From: Neobacillus mesonae
Lineage (GTDB): Bacteria; Bacillota; Bacilli; Bacillales; Cytobacillaceae
DNA: 64,000 nucleotides
Assembly: GCF_001636315.1 (NCBI RefSeq)
Contig: NZ_KV440949.1
Coordinates: 2,533,203-2,597,202 of the forward strand
Direction of reading: 5' to 3'
The notes below the pieces were generated by a model. That model worked only from the letters and a program-made list of their open reading frames with translations. It ran no database searches and was not told the origin of the DNA. This document shows positions 1 to 9,021 of the stretch, piece by piece; the first letter of the stretch is position 1, and every line of letters starts with the position of its first letter. The position numbers were made by a program, and so were the translations under genes.

Positions 1-712
1 ATGATTTCTTATCAAAAAGAGTTTTCCACTCTTCATTGCTGCGCTTTGGATTTTCCATATACTTATCAAATAAGAAATCACACAATTCACCCTTGGAAGT
101 TGTATAGTAATAAGGTGTTGAAAAACCACCTGTATCGGTATTATTAACTGCCTCTATCCGTCTTCCAACTACCGGGTGTTCTTTGACAAATGATCCTACA
201 TATTGATCAAGTTTTTTGAATTCCTCGTCAAAGATCATCGCATAAATGCCTGTTGCTATAGCATCCTCGATTTGCCCTTCCTGTGACCAAACATTCTCAG
301 ACATGATTTTTTTATTTTTTGTATCGATAGGTATAATTGCATAAGCATGAAAATGTGGCTCTCCTACTGATTCCACAAATACTGTCGCTCCATCCACATT
401 ACCCACTGCATTATGTACAATTACTTTTGTTTTGTAATTTTTTAAAAAGAAGTCTTTAACAGCCTGGTCAATTTCTTTTCGGTGCGTCTTGGCAATCTTA
501 TCTGTTTTCTCTCCATTTTCCAGTTTATAGCCCTCGCCCGTATAATCCTGAACCCGTACATAATTTTCAAGGCGTACATTCGACTCTTCTTTGTTATTAG
601 GGGTTTTGCTTTCCGTCTCCGTGTTATTATCCGAAATATTCATTTTGCCGCAGCCTCCTAAAATTAAAGACATTCCGATGGCTAAGGCCATCATTGTTTT
701 TCCATATTTCAT
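1..712 (-). CDS. DUF1672 family lipoprotein, C-terminus cut by window edge
   Basis: Reading leftwards from ATG at 712 the frame stays open to the window edge, so the gene is partial at its 3' end. An AGGAGGG ribosome binding site lies 9 nt before the start. The N-terminus is a lipoprotein signal (MKYGKTMMALAIGMSLILGG then Cys), followed by a polar linker and the block YVRVQDYTGEGY, which I recognise as typical of the DUF1672 family of Bacillus and Staphylococcus lipoproteins. The protein should be anchored to the outer face of the cell membrane. The function of the family is unknown to me. It is transcribed away from the YocH-like gene. Confidence 0.8.
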   Translation of the reverse strand, partial: MKYGKTMMALAIGMSLILGGCGKMNISDNNTETESKTPNNKEESNVRLENYVRVQDYTGEGYKLENGEKTDKIAKTHRKEIDQAVKDFFLKNYKTKVIVHNAVGNVDGATVFVESVGEPHFHAYAIIPIDTKNKKIMSENVWSQEGQIEDAIATGIYAMIFDEEFKKLDQYVGSFVKEHPVVGRRIEAVNNTDTGGFSTPYYYTTSKGELCDFLFDKYMENPKRSNEEWKTLFDKKS

Positions 713-956
713 ATTTAAAAGCCCTCCTAGACTTGATGTCTTTATAGATGATGCCAATTATTGTCCAATTATTAAAATGGGAAGGGGTCATATTGAACAA
801 AATTCATTATGTACATAAAGTTATTCAATAGGAATACAATTACATACAAATCTTACCATATTAATACATAATCAGAGAATGTTACTTTAGAAGGATAAAA
901 TTTTCGAAAGGCAGGACATTAGACTTATAATTTAGAAGGGTTTGAAATCGATGACC

Positions 957-1002
957 AACAAAGTCAGGTGAAGACAATGGTATTCACCTGGCTTTGTTTT
1001 AT
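957..1002 (+). terminator. Intrinsic terminator without an obvious upstream gene
   Basis: A long inverted repeat (ACAAAGtCAGGTGAA with TTCACCTGgCTTTGT) closes on a loop of about 10 nt and runs into TTTTATT. No convincing plus-strand gene lies before it, because the nearest gene is the divergent lipoprotein at 712. It may end a small RNA starting in 720-950, or be a relic. Confidence 0.6.
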
Positions 1003-1042
1003 TACAACTGCCATAAAGCAACACGAAGGAGGGTGTTTTTGG

Positions 1043-1114
1043 ATGGATTTCCCACAAGGACGAAGGTTCTCCTGTCTCATAAACAAAAAAGTTATAAAAT
1101 TTTCGGAAAAATAA
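1043..1114 (+). CDS. Possible 23-residue small protein
   Basis: ATG at 1043 is preceded by a strong AAGGAGGGTG site at 1027-1036 and opens a 23-codon frame beginning MDFPQGRRFSCLINKK and ending in TAA. The strong ribosome binding site is the only support. The peptide is basic, has no family I know, and may be spurious. The rest of 713-1401 holds one terminator (957-1002) and a WalR-type box (1166-1182), with no other gene seen. Confidence 0.25.
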   Translation: MDFPQGRRFSCLINKKVIKFSEK

Positions 1115-1165
1115 GTGGAATATACCCCATAATTTGGTTATAGCGTGCGTTTTATATCCGCCCTT

Positions 1166-1182
1166 TGTAACATCCCTGTAAT
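1166..1182 (+). promoter_or_regulatory. WalR (YycF)-type box upstream of the YocH-like gene
   Basis: TGTAAC, five bases, then TGTAAT fits the WalR consensus TGTWAH-N5-TGTWAH. In B. subtilis the WalRK system controls yocH and other cell-wall hydrolase genes. The match lies about 220 nt before the start at 1402. Control by WalR is inferred from the motif and the gene type. Confidence 0.6.
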
Positions 1183-1401
1183 ATTTCTATGCTTGTTTTA
1201 AAAGCAACAGTCTGTTGGGATTATTGCTATTATAGTACTTAAAATGAAATTTATATTCAGATTATTCAGTTAATTTAGAAATGCTATTGCAATATACCTG
1301 CCATATCTGTCATTAATTTAACATCTCGCTGTTCTTTGCCACAAAAAAATCCATGTTACGATTATGAAAACTTAGCAACAAAGAACATGGAGGGTAAAAG
1401 A

Positions 1402-2148
1402 ATGCTAGACAAATTAAAAATATTCATCGCAGCAGCCGTACTCTCAGTAACTGTAAGTGCTAATGTACAAGCTGCAACCGTAACAGTAGAAAAAGGAGAT
1501 ACCCTATGGGATCTTTCAAACGAACATGATACATCTGTGGAGAATATCCAAAAAGTAAATCATCTTTCATCGGACCTGATTCATCCCGGAGATAAATTAA
1601 CGATACCCCAGGAAAAACATTATATAGTAAAAAATGAAGATACTTTAATCGATATTGCTAAAGAACAGCATGTAACAGTATCACAAATTAAAGAATGGAA
1701 CGATTTAATTACCGACCTTATCCATCCTGGACAAGATCTTTTACTATATAAGAATGTAAAGGCAGAACCGATAAAGCCAGAGGTCACAAAGCCTGCTAAG
1801 AAGAAACAAAAGGTAGATAAACCTAAGGTAAAAGCTGCCTCAACAAGTAATACTGGTAAAAAGCAAATTACCGTGAAAGCTACTGCGTACACAGCTTTCT
1901 GTGAAGGATGCTCTGGTACCACCGCTACTGGAATTGATCTAAGAGCAAATCCAAATAAAAAAGTCATTGCAGTAGACCCATCCGTTATACCGCTTGGCAG
2001 CAAAGTATATGTAGAAGGCTTTGGTGAAGCAATCGCCGGAGATACAGGCGGAGCCATCAAAGGAAACCGAATCGATGTCTTCATTCCATCCGAAGCAAAA
2101 GCAAATGAATTCGGTGTAAAACACCTAAAAGTAACCATATTAGACTAA
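1402..2148 (+). CDS. yocH: LysM and 3D-domain cell-wall protein (YocH-like)
   Basis: The 248-residue product has a signal peptide (MLDKLKIFIAAAVLSVTVSA, cleaved near VQA), two LysM modules (about residues 25-70 and 75-120: GDTLWDLSNEH..., EDTLIDIAKEQH...), a Lys/Pro-rich linker, and a C-terminal 3D domain (about 165-248) with the family's conserved Asp residues (VDPSVIPLGSKVYV, AGDTGGAIKGNRIDVF). LysM binds peptidoglycan, and 3D domains resemble the lytic transglycosylase MltA fold. A longer frame opens at TTG 1336, but GGAGGG seven nt before ATG 1402 and the signal peptide that begins there fix the start. A WalR-type box upstream fits B. subtilis yocH. Confidence 0.85.
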   Translation: MLDKLKIFIAAAVLSVTVSANVQAATVTVEKGDTLWDLSNEHDTSVENIQKVNHLSSDLIHPGDKLTIPQEKHYIVKNEDTLIDIAKEQHVTVSQIKEWNDLITDLIHPGQDLLLYKNVKAEPIKPEVTKPAKKKQKVDKPKVKAASTSNTGKKQITVKATAYTAFCEGCSGTTATGIDLRANPNKKVIAVDPSVIPLGSKVYVEGFGEAIAGDTGGAIKGNRIDVFIPSEAKANEFGVKHLKVTILD

Positions 2149-2186
2149 TGGAGCATGGGAACTGTTTTCCTATTTCATTGGTAAAA

Positions 2187-2250
2187 GGGTCAGCCCCTCA
2201 ACTCCGCTTCAGCGGAGGAGGGGCCAGGCCCTTTTTTGGTGTCAGGCACC
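2187..2250 (+). terminator. Palindromic terminator of the dispersed repeat family, plus GGTGTCAGGCACC arm
   Basis: GGGTCAGCCCCTC pairs with GAGGGGCcaGgCCC around an inner CCGCTtcAGCGG hairpin and is followed by TTTTTT, so it should terminate the YocH-like gene. It is directly followed by GGTGTCAGGCACC at 2238-2250, a motif that recurs at 15960-16004 and inside nadB at 19614-19627. Confidence 0.75.
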
Positions 2251-2360
2251 CCATCCTCCAATTTCCTCACTAATATTTTCACTATAAAAACAGGAATAAT
2301 CCCCCATTGTATAGAATAATTGGAATATTAGAAAACTATTTAAGGAGGAAGTTTTTTGAC

Positions 2361-3680
2361 ATGAAGGCTCTTGTTTCTTTTTTTAACCGGGTTATGCAGC
2401 GCTATTTGCCTGATCCATTTCTGTTTGTCATTATTTTAACTTTTGTCGTCTTTGGATTAGGCATTGTTTTGACGGATAATGGGCCATACCAAATGGTGCA
2501 GCATTGGGGCAATGGCTTTTGGGGCCTGTTAGCTTTTTCAATGCAAATGGTGCTCGTTCTGGTAACCGGACATGTACTTGCAAGCAGTAAACCATTTAAA
2601 AAGGGATTAGGCGCCCTTGCCTCTCTGTCCAATACACCGGGACAGGCAATTATTTATGTAACACTGATTTCACTTATTGCCAGCTGGATTAACTGGGGCT
2701 TCGGTCTTGTTATCGGCGCACTTTTCGCAAAAGAACTGGCGAAGAAGGTTGAAAATGTTGACTACAGACTGTTAATTGCGAGCGCTTACTCCGGCTTCGT
2801 TGTTTGGCACGGCGGCTTTTCCGGCTCCGTACCATTGACAATCGCAACACCGGGCCATTTTTCTGAAAAAATGATTGGCATCATTCCTACAAGCGAAACG
2901 ATTTTCGCCCCATTCAACATTATTATTATTCTCGCTCTAATTGTTGTTTTACCGATCTTAAATCGTTTTATGATGCCGTCAAAAGAAGAGACGGTGATTG
3001 TGGACCCGGCACTTTTAGAGGACAATACATTCCAGGCAGCGGCATTAGAAGGTAAACTTACCCCGGCTGAACGGCTGGAAAATAGTAAAATTGTTTCCTT
3101 ACTCGCCGGTATTTTTGGATTGATCTTTTTATTTTGGTATTTTGCCACGAATGGATTCAAGATTAACCTTGATATCGTTAATTTTCTGTTCTTATTCTTA
3201 GGGATCTTATTTCACGGCACACCAAAACAATTCCTCGACGCTGTCCTAAATGCTGTAAAGGGGGCAAGCGGGATTATTATTCAATTTCCGTTCTACGCAG
3301 GTATCATGGGTATGATGGTAACTTCCGGCTTAGCCGCGGTGATTTCCGAAGGCTTCGTTTCGATATCAAACGAGTTCACCTTCCACCTGTTTACATTTTG
3401 GAGTGCAGGGCTGGTTAATATTTTTATTCCATCCGGCGGCGGGCAATGGGCCGTTCAAGCACCGATTATGCTTGATGCAGCCAAAGCCCTTGGTGTATCT
3501 ATTCCAAAAACAGCCATGGCCGTCGCCTGGGGCGATGCCTGGACAAACATGATCCAGCCATTCTGGGCCCTCCCAGCCCTAGCCATCGCCGGCCTAAAAG
3601 CCAAAGACATCATGGGCTTCTGCGTCATGGTCCTAGTCGTCAGCGGCATCATCATTTCATTAGGGTTCCTATTTCTATAA
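2361..3680 (+). CDS. Short-chain fatty acid transporter, AtoE family
   Basis: The 439-residue protein is very hydrophobic, with about ten to twelve predicted membrane spans. It resembles AtoE, the short-chain fatty acid (acetoacetate/butyrate) transporter of E. coli: N-terminal RYLPDPFLFVIILTF, central ASWINWGFGLVIGALFAKEL, and the C-terminal block FIPSGGGQWAVQAPIM with GDAWTNMIQPFWALPAL. ATG 2361 is chosen over the upstream TTG 2307 because AAGGAGG lies about 12 nt before it and the homology begins there. No acyl-CoA transferase or thiolase is beside it, so the substrate is inferred from the family only. A palindromic terminator follows the stop. Confidence 0.85.
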   Translation: MKALVSFFNRVMQRYLPDPFLFVIILTFVVFGLGIVLTDNGPYQMVQHWGNGFWGLLAFSMQMVLVLVTGHVLASSKPFKKGLGALASLSNTPGQAIIYVTLISLIASWINWGFGLVIGALFAKELAKKVENVDYRLLIASAYSGFVVWHGGFSGSVPLTIATPGHFSEKMIGIIPTSETIFAPFNIIIILALIVVLPILNRFMMPSKEETVIVDPALLEDNTFQAAALEGKLTPAERLENSKIVSLLAGIFGLIFLFWYFATNGFKINLDIVNFLFLFLGILFHGTPKQFLDAVLNAVKGASGIIIQFPFYAGIMGMMVTSGLAAVISEGFVSISNEFTFHLFTFWSAGLVNIFIPSGGGQWAVQAPIMLDAAKALGVSIPKTAMAVAWGDAWTNMIQPFWALPALAIAGLKAKDIMGFCVMVLVVSGIIISLGFLFL

Positions 3681-3683
3681 TGC

Positions 3684-3728
3684 ATGGGGCTGGTTCTTTT
3701 GCTTCTGATGCAGAAGAACCGTCCCCAT
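3684..3728. repeat. Dispersed palindrome (GGTTCTT...AAGAACCGTCCCC type), likely bidirectional terminator
   Basis: ATGGGGCtGGTTCTTtTGC pairs with GCAGAAGAACCGTCCCCAT around a short loop. It lies between the convergent ends of the AtoE-like and NUDIX genes. Related copies are at 5957, 9484, 17251, 20891 and 23057. Confidence 0.75.
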
Positions 3729-3741
3729 TTCTCATTCTAGA

Positions 3742-4221
3742 TTAAACCCGTATTGGCAGAGGGGATGTAGTATAATTCACTACATCTTCACCAACATATT
3801 CAAATATATGCTCTAACCCATATTCCCCATTTAACATTTTTGGCAAAAACATTTTCATATTACTGACAACTCCCCCGTTGTCTGGGTGTAAAATCCACTC
3901 AAGCGGTTTCCAGTCTAGAATCCCTTCGTCCATTTTAAGAGGGGTCGGAAGATGAACATCCTTGAGCAAATCCGCAAGAAACACATACATCCCGGACACC
4001 TCCATATCGCTTTTCCAAATCACATTTCCTGCGTGCACCACTTCGTCTAATTCAAGCCCTGTCTCCTCCAAGACTTCCCTCATTACACCTTGATAAGGAG
4101 ACTCATCTTTTTCAATTTTTCCGCCTACGCCATTCCACTTCCCCATATTTGGGCTTTTTCGCCTATTTATCAGCAGTAATTCGCCATTTTTTTTTATAAA
4201 GCAAATCGTATATTTCAACAT
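3742..4221 (-). CDS. NUDIX hydrolase, MutT/8-oxo-dGTP type
   Basis: The 159-residue protein has a complete Nudix box: GKIEKDE, seven residues, then REVLEETGL, matching GX5EX7REUXEEXGU. Such enzymes hydrolyse nucleoside diphosphates linked to another group, often oxidised dNTPs in this size class. The longest frame begins at TTG 4236, but ATG 4221 (MLKYTICF) has GAGGAG about 8 nt upstream and matches usual family starts. It converges on the AtoE-like gene with a palindromic terminator between them. The exact substrate cannot be read from the sequence. Confidence 0.85.
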   Translation of the reverse strand: MLKYTICFIKKNGELLLINRRKSPNMGKWNGVGGKIEKDESPYQGVMREVLEETGLELDEVVHAGNVIWKSDMEVSGMYVFLADLLKDVHLPTPLKMDEGILDWKPLEWILHPDNGGVVSNMKMFLPKMLNGEYGLEHIFEYVGEDVVNYTTSPLPIRV

Positions 4222-4477
4222 CAAATAACTCCTCAAAACATTTTTAATAGCTTCAATTATATCACTCCCAGACTAATTCCAAATAAATGAAGCGCAAAGG
4301 GTTTTTCGTTTTGCTAAATATTTAACAGGCTTTTGCTACTTTGGAATCAGAAGAACCATTCATTTTCAAAATATTTGTCTAAACCTTTTCGGTTCTAATT
4401 TCCTCATTCGACAATATCATTTAGGAGCTTGTCTTAAAATCTAGTTGTACTTAAATTAACTAAAGGGAGAAATGTAA

Positions 4478-5947
4478 ATGAAGAAAAAGTTTGCTGCTTT
4501 ATCTGTTAGTTCGGTTCTATCATTATCTTTACTTCTTGGGGCTCCATCCATCGAAACAAAGGCATCTCCTGAGCCGGAACATTATGTTGTTGCCTATAAA
4601 GGAAAACTACCCTCAAACTTCTCAGAAAAAATTGAAGAAGCAGGTGGAAAGGTAGAACGTGTGATACAAGAAATCGGGACCGTTGAGGTTGCTTCCTCTG
4701 ATCCTTCATTTCTAGCAAATATAAAACAAGATACAAATGTGCATGCTGCGGACCGGGAATTAGAAGCATACTTAGAAACGGACCCCGATGGGAAAATTCA
4801 ATTTACCCCGGGGACCCCAAACGGAGAGAAGGTTACGCTTGATTCAAATGCTGACAGCTATTGGGATCAACAATGGGACATGCAGCGCTTAACCCATAAT
4901 GGGGATTCCTATAAATTAAATAAAGGAAATCATGATACCGTTGTTGCGGTCATCGATACTGGAATTGACTTTAGTCACCCAGATTTAAAAGATAACGCAG
5001 ATCTTGCCGGGTCGAAAACCTTTGTACCGAGAACTACTGATGCTTGGGATCAAAATGGCCACGGGACGCATGTCGCTGGATCAATTGCCGCAAATGGGAA
5101 GGTGAAAGGGGTAGGACCTGGATTAACGGTTCGTGCCTACCGTGTATTCGGTGCAACAGGAGGAGCACAGCAGTCTTGGATTACCGACGCTATTGTATCA
5201 GCGGCCAACGATGGTGTTGACGTCATTAACATGTCGATTGGCGGCTGGCGCTGGATGGCCAATAACTTAGGGGAAAAAGGTGATTCAGCTTCGATGGTAG
5301 CTTATCACCGCGCCGTTCAGTATGCCATTCAAAAGGGAGTAACAGTGGTTGTTTCAGCCGGTAATGACTCAAGAGATTTAAACAATTTACATGATATGCA
5401 AACCTATTGGAAGGAAAATTACGGTTGGGATATTAAAGGTCCATCTCGCGTCGTACCAGCACAAATTCCTGGTGTCATTACTGTTTCTTCGTCAAACGAG
5501 TGGAGTGATGAGGGGATTGCCTTCTATTCTAATTATGGAAATGCCATCGATGTTGCCGGCCCTGGTGGCGATAATGGCCCAACGTATGACGGTCTATACC
5601 GCCAAAACCCGAAAGGTGACTTTTTAAATAAACGTGACTTTACTTATCGCACATTATCAACGTATCCTACCTATCCTGTTGGCGGCGGAAATAATGCGAC
5701 AACGAAATTTAGTGACGGCAAATGGCATGGATATTCTTACCTACACGGAACATCCATGGCAGCACCAAAAGTAGCCGGTGTTGCCGGAGTCATTAAAGCC
5801 GCCCATCCTGAATATAGCCCTGCCCAAGTAGCAGCTGCGATTAGACAAAGTGCAATTGATTTTGGCAAGGTCGGATTTGACGCACTCTACGGCCACGGCG
5901 AAGCAAATGTTTATAACTTCCTATCAAAAGATAAGCCTAAAAAATAA
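4478..5947 (+). CDS. Secreted subtilisin-like serine protease (S8)
   Basis: The 489-residue preproprotein has a signal peptide (residues 1-29, ending near ETKA), an I9-type propeptide (about 35-95, HYVVAYKGKLPSNF...), and an S8 catalytic domain. The triad is visible: Asp160 (VAVIDTGIDFSHPDL), His198 (NGHGTHVAGS) and Ser426 (HGTSMAAPKVAG), with the oxyanion-hole Asn at 296 (SAGNDS). No C-terminal anchor is seen, so it is probably released. It starts at ATG 4478 with GGGAG upstream and stands alone. A dispersed palindrome follows the stop. The substrate is unknown. A serpin is encoded at 23-24 kb, but nothing links the two directly. Confidence 0.9.
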   Translation: MKKKFAALSVSSVLSLSLLLGAPSIETKASPEPEHYVVAYKGKLPSNFSEKIEEAGGKVERVIQEIGTVEVASSDPSFLANIKQDTNVHAADRELEAYLETDPDGKIQFTPGTPNGEKVTLDSNADSYWDQQWDMQRLTHNGDSYKLNKGNHDTVVAVIDTGIDFSHPDLKDNADLAGSKTFVPRTTDAWDQNGHGTHVAGSIAANGKVKGVGPGLTVRAYRVFGATGGAQQSWITDAIVSAANDGVDVINMSIGGWRWMANNLGEKGDSASMVAYHRAVQYAIQKGVTVVVSAGNDSRDLNNLHDMQTYWKENYGWDIKGPSRVVPAQIPGVITVSSSNEWSDEGIAFYSNYGNAIDVAGPGGDNGPTYDGLYRQNPKGDFLNKRDFTYRTLSTYPTYPVGGGNNATTKFSDGKWHGYSYLHGTSMAAPKVAGVAGVIKAAHPEYSPAQVAAAIRQSAIDFGKVGFDALYGHGEANVYNFLSKDKPKK

Positions 5948-5956
5948 GCTAAACAC

Positions 5957-5998
5957 AGGGACGGTTCTTCTGTATCAGAAGCCAAAGAACCGTCCCCA
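5957..5998. repeat. Dispersed palindrome, likely bidirectional terminator
   Basis: GGGACGGTTCTT pairs with AAGAACCGTCCC, immediately between the convergent ends of the protease and the ydjI-like gene. Confidence 0.75.
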
Positions 5999-6002
5999 TG
6001 CA

Positions 6003-6989
6003 TCACACCAGCTTTTGCCCGCAGTTTGAGCAGAAGTTGGCTCCGTCTGTTTTGGTGCCGCAGTTTGGGCAGAAGTTTGGTCTCTTTTGGTCGCTGGTTC
6101 CTGTTTGTGTAGTGGGCTGAGTATTTTGCGATGGTGCATCCTGATTCTGTTTCATTTGGTTCATCATTTTACCCGCTATATTCATCCCCATCATCATTCC
6201 AGCCATATCCGAGGCTGCCCCTCCGCCGCTCATTTTGCCGGAGGCCATGCCGTCCGTCAATTCAATCTGCTGATAGCGATTAATGTCACTAACCATCCCG
6301 TGCGATGCATTTTTAGTAATCCTGTCTTGAATTTCCTTTGGATAGCTGAAGCTCATGACATTAAAGCCGGTAATTGCAATACCGCTTTTTTGCATCTGCA
6401 TATCTAAATCTTCTTGAATGCCTTTGGAAATGTCGAAGGAGTTGGCCTGAAGGTTAAACATATCCTTTCCTTCCTTCGTAATCCACTTCATCAAGAGCTG
6501 ATCAAGAACTGCCGTAATCCGTATTTTGACATCCTCAACCAAATATTGCTCGCGGACACCAGCGATTTGATCAATCAACGCAATATAATCACTCACTTTA
6601 AAATTGAACGTTCCGTTCGCCCGAATCGGCAGGCCGCCCGGAAGCCCTAAAGTAGGGATATTAATCGCATTTTGCGTGCCCCATTTCACCACAAACTCCT
6701 TGGTATTGACAAACAGCACCTCGACTCGCATGCCGCTATTAAATCCGAACTTAAATCCCTTCAATGTCGACAAAAAAGGAATGATTTGCGACTCGATATC
6801 ATACTCGCCTTCATCACGGAAAATCCCTTCAATTTTTCCATTGTTTAAAAAAAGCGCATCCTGACCGGGACGAATGATCAGCTTACTTCCTTTTTTAATC
6901 TCGCGGTTGCTCCACTTATAAAAAATCATATCATCCCTGAATTCCTGCCATTCTACAACATTTGCAAATTGGTTTTTAAAAAAAGACAT
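6003..6989 (-). CDS. ydjI: YdjI-like SPFH-domain protein with C-terminal zinc ribbons
   Basis: The 328-residue protein has an SPFH/band-7-like domain (about 1-240), a Gly/Met/Gln-rich low-complexity stretch (MAGMMMGMNIAGKMMNQMKQ region), and a C-terminal pair of CPNCG/CSNCG zinc-ribbon knuckles. It is the last gene of a minus-strand operon in the order pspA-like, ydjG, ydjH, ydjI, the same as B. subtilis pspA(ydjF)-ydjGHI. There YdjG and YdjH are membrane proteins that recruit YdjI, and the set is linked to envelope stress. ATG 6989 has AAGGAG upstream. A role at the membrane is inferred from those homologues. Confidence 0.85.
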   Translation of the reverse strand: MSFFKNQFANVVEWQEFRDDMIFYKWSNREIKKGSKLIIRPGQDALFLNNGKIEGIFRDEGEYDIESQIIPFLSTLKGFKFGFNSGMRVEVLFVNTKEFVVKWGTQNAINIPTLGLPGGLPIRANGTFNFKVSDYIALIDQIAGVREQYLVEDVKIRITAVLDQLLMKWITKEGKDMFNLQANSFDISKGIQEDLDMQMQKSGIAITGFNVMSFSYPKEIQDRITKNASHGMVSDINRYQQIELTDGMASGKMSGGGAASDMAGMMMGMNIAGKMMNQMKQNQDAPSQNTQPTTQTGTSDQKRPNFCPNCGTKTDGANFCSNCGQKLV

Positions 6990-7077
6990 CTATCCATCTG
7001 CTCCTTTCTGAAATATCATTTTTATATGTGTTATTGACTTTGAGAATTGTCTAGCTCAGCGCCCGCAATCCATTTCT

Positions 7078-7971
7078 TTAAAATTTCCCCCGGCTGCCGC
7101 TGTGTGAATGCCCACCGCCTGTAATACCGCCACCGCCGCTATTTGTATTGCTCGACGGTTTCTTCTGTCTCGTTATCGTCCGTCGAACAAAGGTATCATA
7201 ACTGCTGATGACCTTTGAACTGCTTTTATCCATATAGGTTTGGGCATCAACCGTAACCCTGCCGCCGGAGCGATAGGCCATTATTCCCACAACACCCCCC
7301 GCCATGACGAAAGAGATAATTAGCTGAAACCACCATTGAAAAAAGATATTTTCCGGATTAACACGCGAATCATACTCATGGGCGTTGTACCCGTCATCGA
7401 TGCCACCGGATCCATAGTCCGTATATCCACTAGACCCAGATTGCCCAGGTCCATCCCCCGGCTCATAGCCCATATATTCATAAGCATTATTTAAAAAAAC
7501 CGAAAACGCCTCAAAATATTGGCCGTCCGATAAATCCGGGGTAATTTCATCGCGGATCATATCAAGCCTGCCGTCATCCAAATACTGCTCGGCTTTTTTA
7601 AAACCGGCCAAATACACATCGCGCTCGTTCATGTCGATGGCCAAAATCGCTGTATTTCCATGTGGCTGGTCATAACCAGGACCATGCTCATCATAAAAAT
7701 CCTCTACATATTGAACAATGTCCTTTCCATCTGTGTCCTCTAATGTAATGATAAGAAAAGCAGTGTCTCTTTCTTCTCCCAGTTCACTCGCTAACTGTTG
7801 TAGTTCCGCCTCTTCATCATCCGTTAACAACTGGGCATTGTCATAAACATAATGCTCCCGGTCAAACGTTTGTGCCGCCTGTACATTGGATGAAAACCCA
7901 CCCCAAGGCAGCACCAGCAGCATCGCCGTCAAAAAGAACAGGAGACTTTGTTTCACATGAAACAATCTCAC
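7078..7971 (-). CDS. ydjH: YdjH-like membrane protein with TPM domain
   Basis: The 297-residue protein has a signal/transmembrane N-terminus (SLLFFLTAMLLVLPWGG), an extracytoplasmic TPM_phosphatase-like domain (about 35-165), a Gly/Ser/Tyr-rich linker, a second transmembrane helix (FQLIISFVMAGGVVGIMAY), and a Gly/Ser/His-rich basic tail. GTG 7971 is the best start: it overlaps the ydjG stop as GTGA, with GGGAGG shortly upstream. The frame is open further, to ATG 8004, inside ydjG. The overlap implies translational coupling with ydjG. Confidence 0.8.
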   Translation of the reverse strand: MRLFHVKQSLLFFLTAMLLVLPWGGFSSNVQAAQTFDREHYVYDNAQLLTDDEEAELQQLASELGEERDTAFLIITLEDTDGKDIVQYVEDFYDEHGPGYDQPHGNTAILAIDMNERDVYLAGFKKAEQYLDDGRLDMIRDEITPDLSDGQYFEAFSVFLNNAYEYMGYEPGDGPGQSGSSGYTDYGSGGIDDGYNAHEYDSRVNPENIFFQWWFQLIISFVMAGGVVGIMAYRSGGRVTVDAQTYMDKSSSKVISSYDTFVRRTITRQKKPSSNTNSGGGGITGGGHSHSGSRGKF

Positions 7972-8996
7972 CAAAATCCACCTCCCATCATGTAGGAGAC
8001 GCATTTTAAGGCAAAAAAGGTCCCGGCCGCAATCCCGCTAAACCACGCTGTTACTCTGCCCCGGCTGATAGGAGGTTTACCGACAATTTTCCCCGTCTGC
8101 CCGTTCATCGCAAACGTATACTCAGCCTTATTGTAGTCATAGCTGATCATCCAGACCGGCAGTAAAACATAATGGCTGTTAACATTTCTAGTATCAATGT
8201 GCTTATTTTTATAAAGTACAGAATGATAGCTTGAAAAAGTAGAAGAAATATAGGAATCAATGTAGCCGCCAATTTTGTCTTTCGCCCGTGGCAGCAGCTC
8301 TTCGTCATTGTACTGGTATTTCTCCGCCATATATCCTGCCAAATAAGGAGTTTTAAACTCCTTCAACTGGTCATACGGATATGGCTCCAATTTATCCATT
8401 AATTCATCACTCATTTTCATTGAGGCATCCACCGGGATTTTGAGATAGTCAAGATTGATATCGCGGAAGGCATCATAAAACTTTGTTTCGGTATAAATAT
8501 AATCCCCTTCTGTATAAGTCCTAACCTTCGTACATTCCGCGCTGACTTGTACCTTACTATTTAAATCAAACAGCCAAAACGGAACATATATCCCCGTAAT
8601 ATTCTTAATCCGGTCCGCATGCATGAAGCCTTTCGGGGTCAGCAGCCCTTTGCTGCACCACTTTTTGAACGCTGCCATGGCTTCTTCCTTGCTAATCGTA
8701 AAAGGAATGACTTTCGCGGGTGCAAGCTGGCCTGATAAACGGTCAGCGATGACAACACCTGCACCGCAAAAGCCGCAGTTTGTAGCCGCTGTCTCGGCCG
8801 CGGTGATAAGAACTGCGCCGCAATTTTCACAATGAAACTCCGTTGCTTCATCATCAGAGAACCTTATTGATTTCAGTTCTTCTGGATATTTTTCGATATT
8901 CTCCTGTCTGCCGCAGCTATGGCAGGACAGATCGCCATTTTCAGCATTGAAAGCCATATCACTTCCGCAGCCTGGGCATTTGTAATGAAGGATCAT
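7968..8996 (-). CDS. ydjG: YdjG-like zinc-ribbon membrane protein
   Basis: The 342-residue protein begins with four CxxC knuckles (CPGCGSD, CHSCGRQ, CENCGAV, CGFCGAG; about residues 6-85), i.e. two TFIIB/rubredoxin-like zinc ribbons. A soluble middle region follows, then a C-terminal membrane segment (VTAWFSGIAAGTFFALKC). ATG 8996 is preferred over GTG 9002 because GGGGTG lies about 8 nt before it. In B. subtilis YdjG works with YdjH to place YdjI at the membrane. It follows the PspA-like gene by a short gap and overlaps ydjH by 4 bp. Confidence 0.85.
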   Translation of the reverse strand: MILHYKCPGCGSDMAFNAENGDLSCHSCGRQENIEKYPEELKSIRFSDDEATEFHCENCGAVLITAAETAATNCGFCGAGVVIADRLSGQLAPAKVIPFTISKEEAMAAFKKWCSKGLLTPKGFMHADRIKNITGIYVPFWLFDLNSKVQVSAECTKVRTYTEGDYIYTETKFYDAFRDINLDYLKIPVDASMKMSDELMDKLEPYPYDQLKEFKTPYLAGYMAEKYQYNDEELLPRAKDKIGGYIDSYISSTFSSYHSVLYKNKHIDTRNVNSHYVLLPVWMISYDYNKAEYTFAMNGQTGKIVGKPPISRGRVTAWFSGIAAGTFFALKCVSYMMGGGFW

Positions 8997-9021
8997 GGTC
9001 ACTTCACCCCTTTAGCAACTA

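Noticed and set aside
1620..2138. Long minus-strand frame of 172 codons inside the YocH-like gene
   Set aside because: It is antisense to a gene with clear LysM and 3D domains, with no RBS or similarity. It is a shadow.
6087..6864. Several plus-strand frames within the ydjI-like gene
   Set aside because: They are antisense to a well-supported SPFH/zinc-ribbon protein and have no signals of their own.
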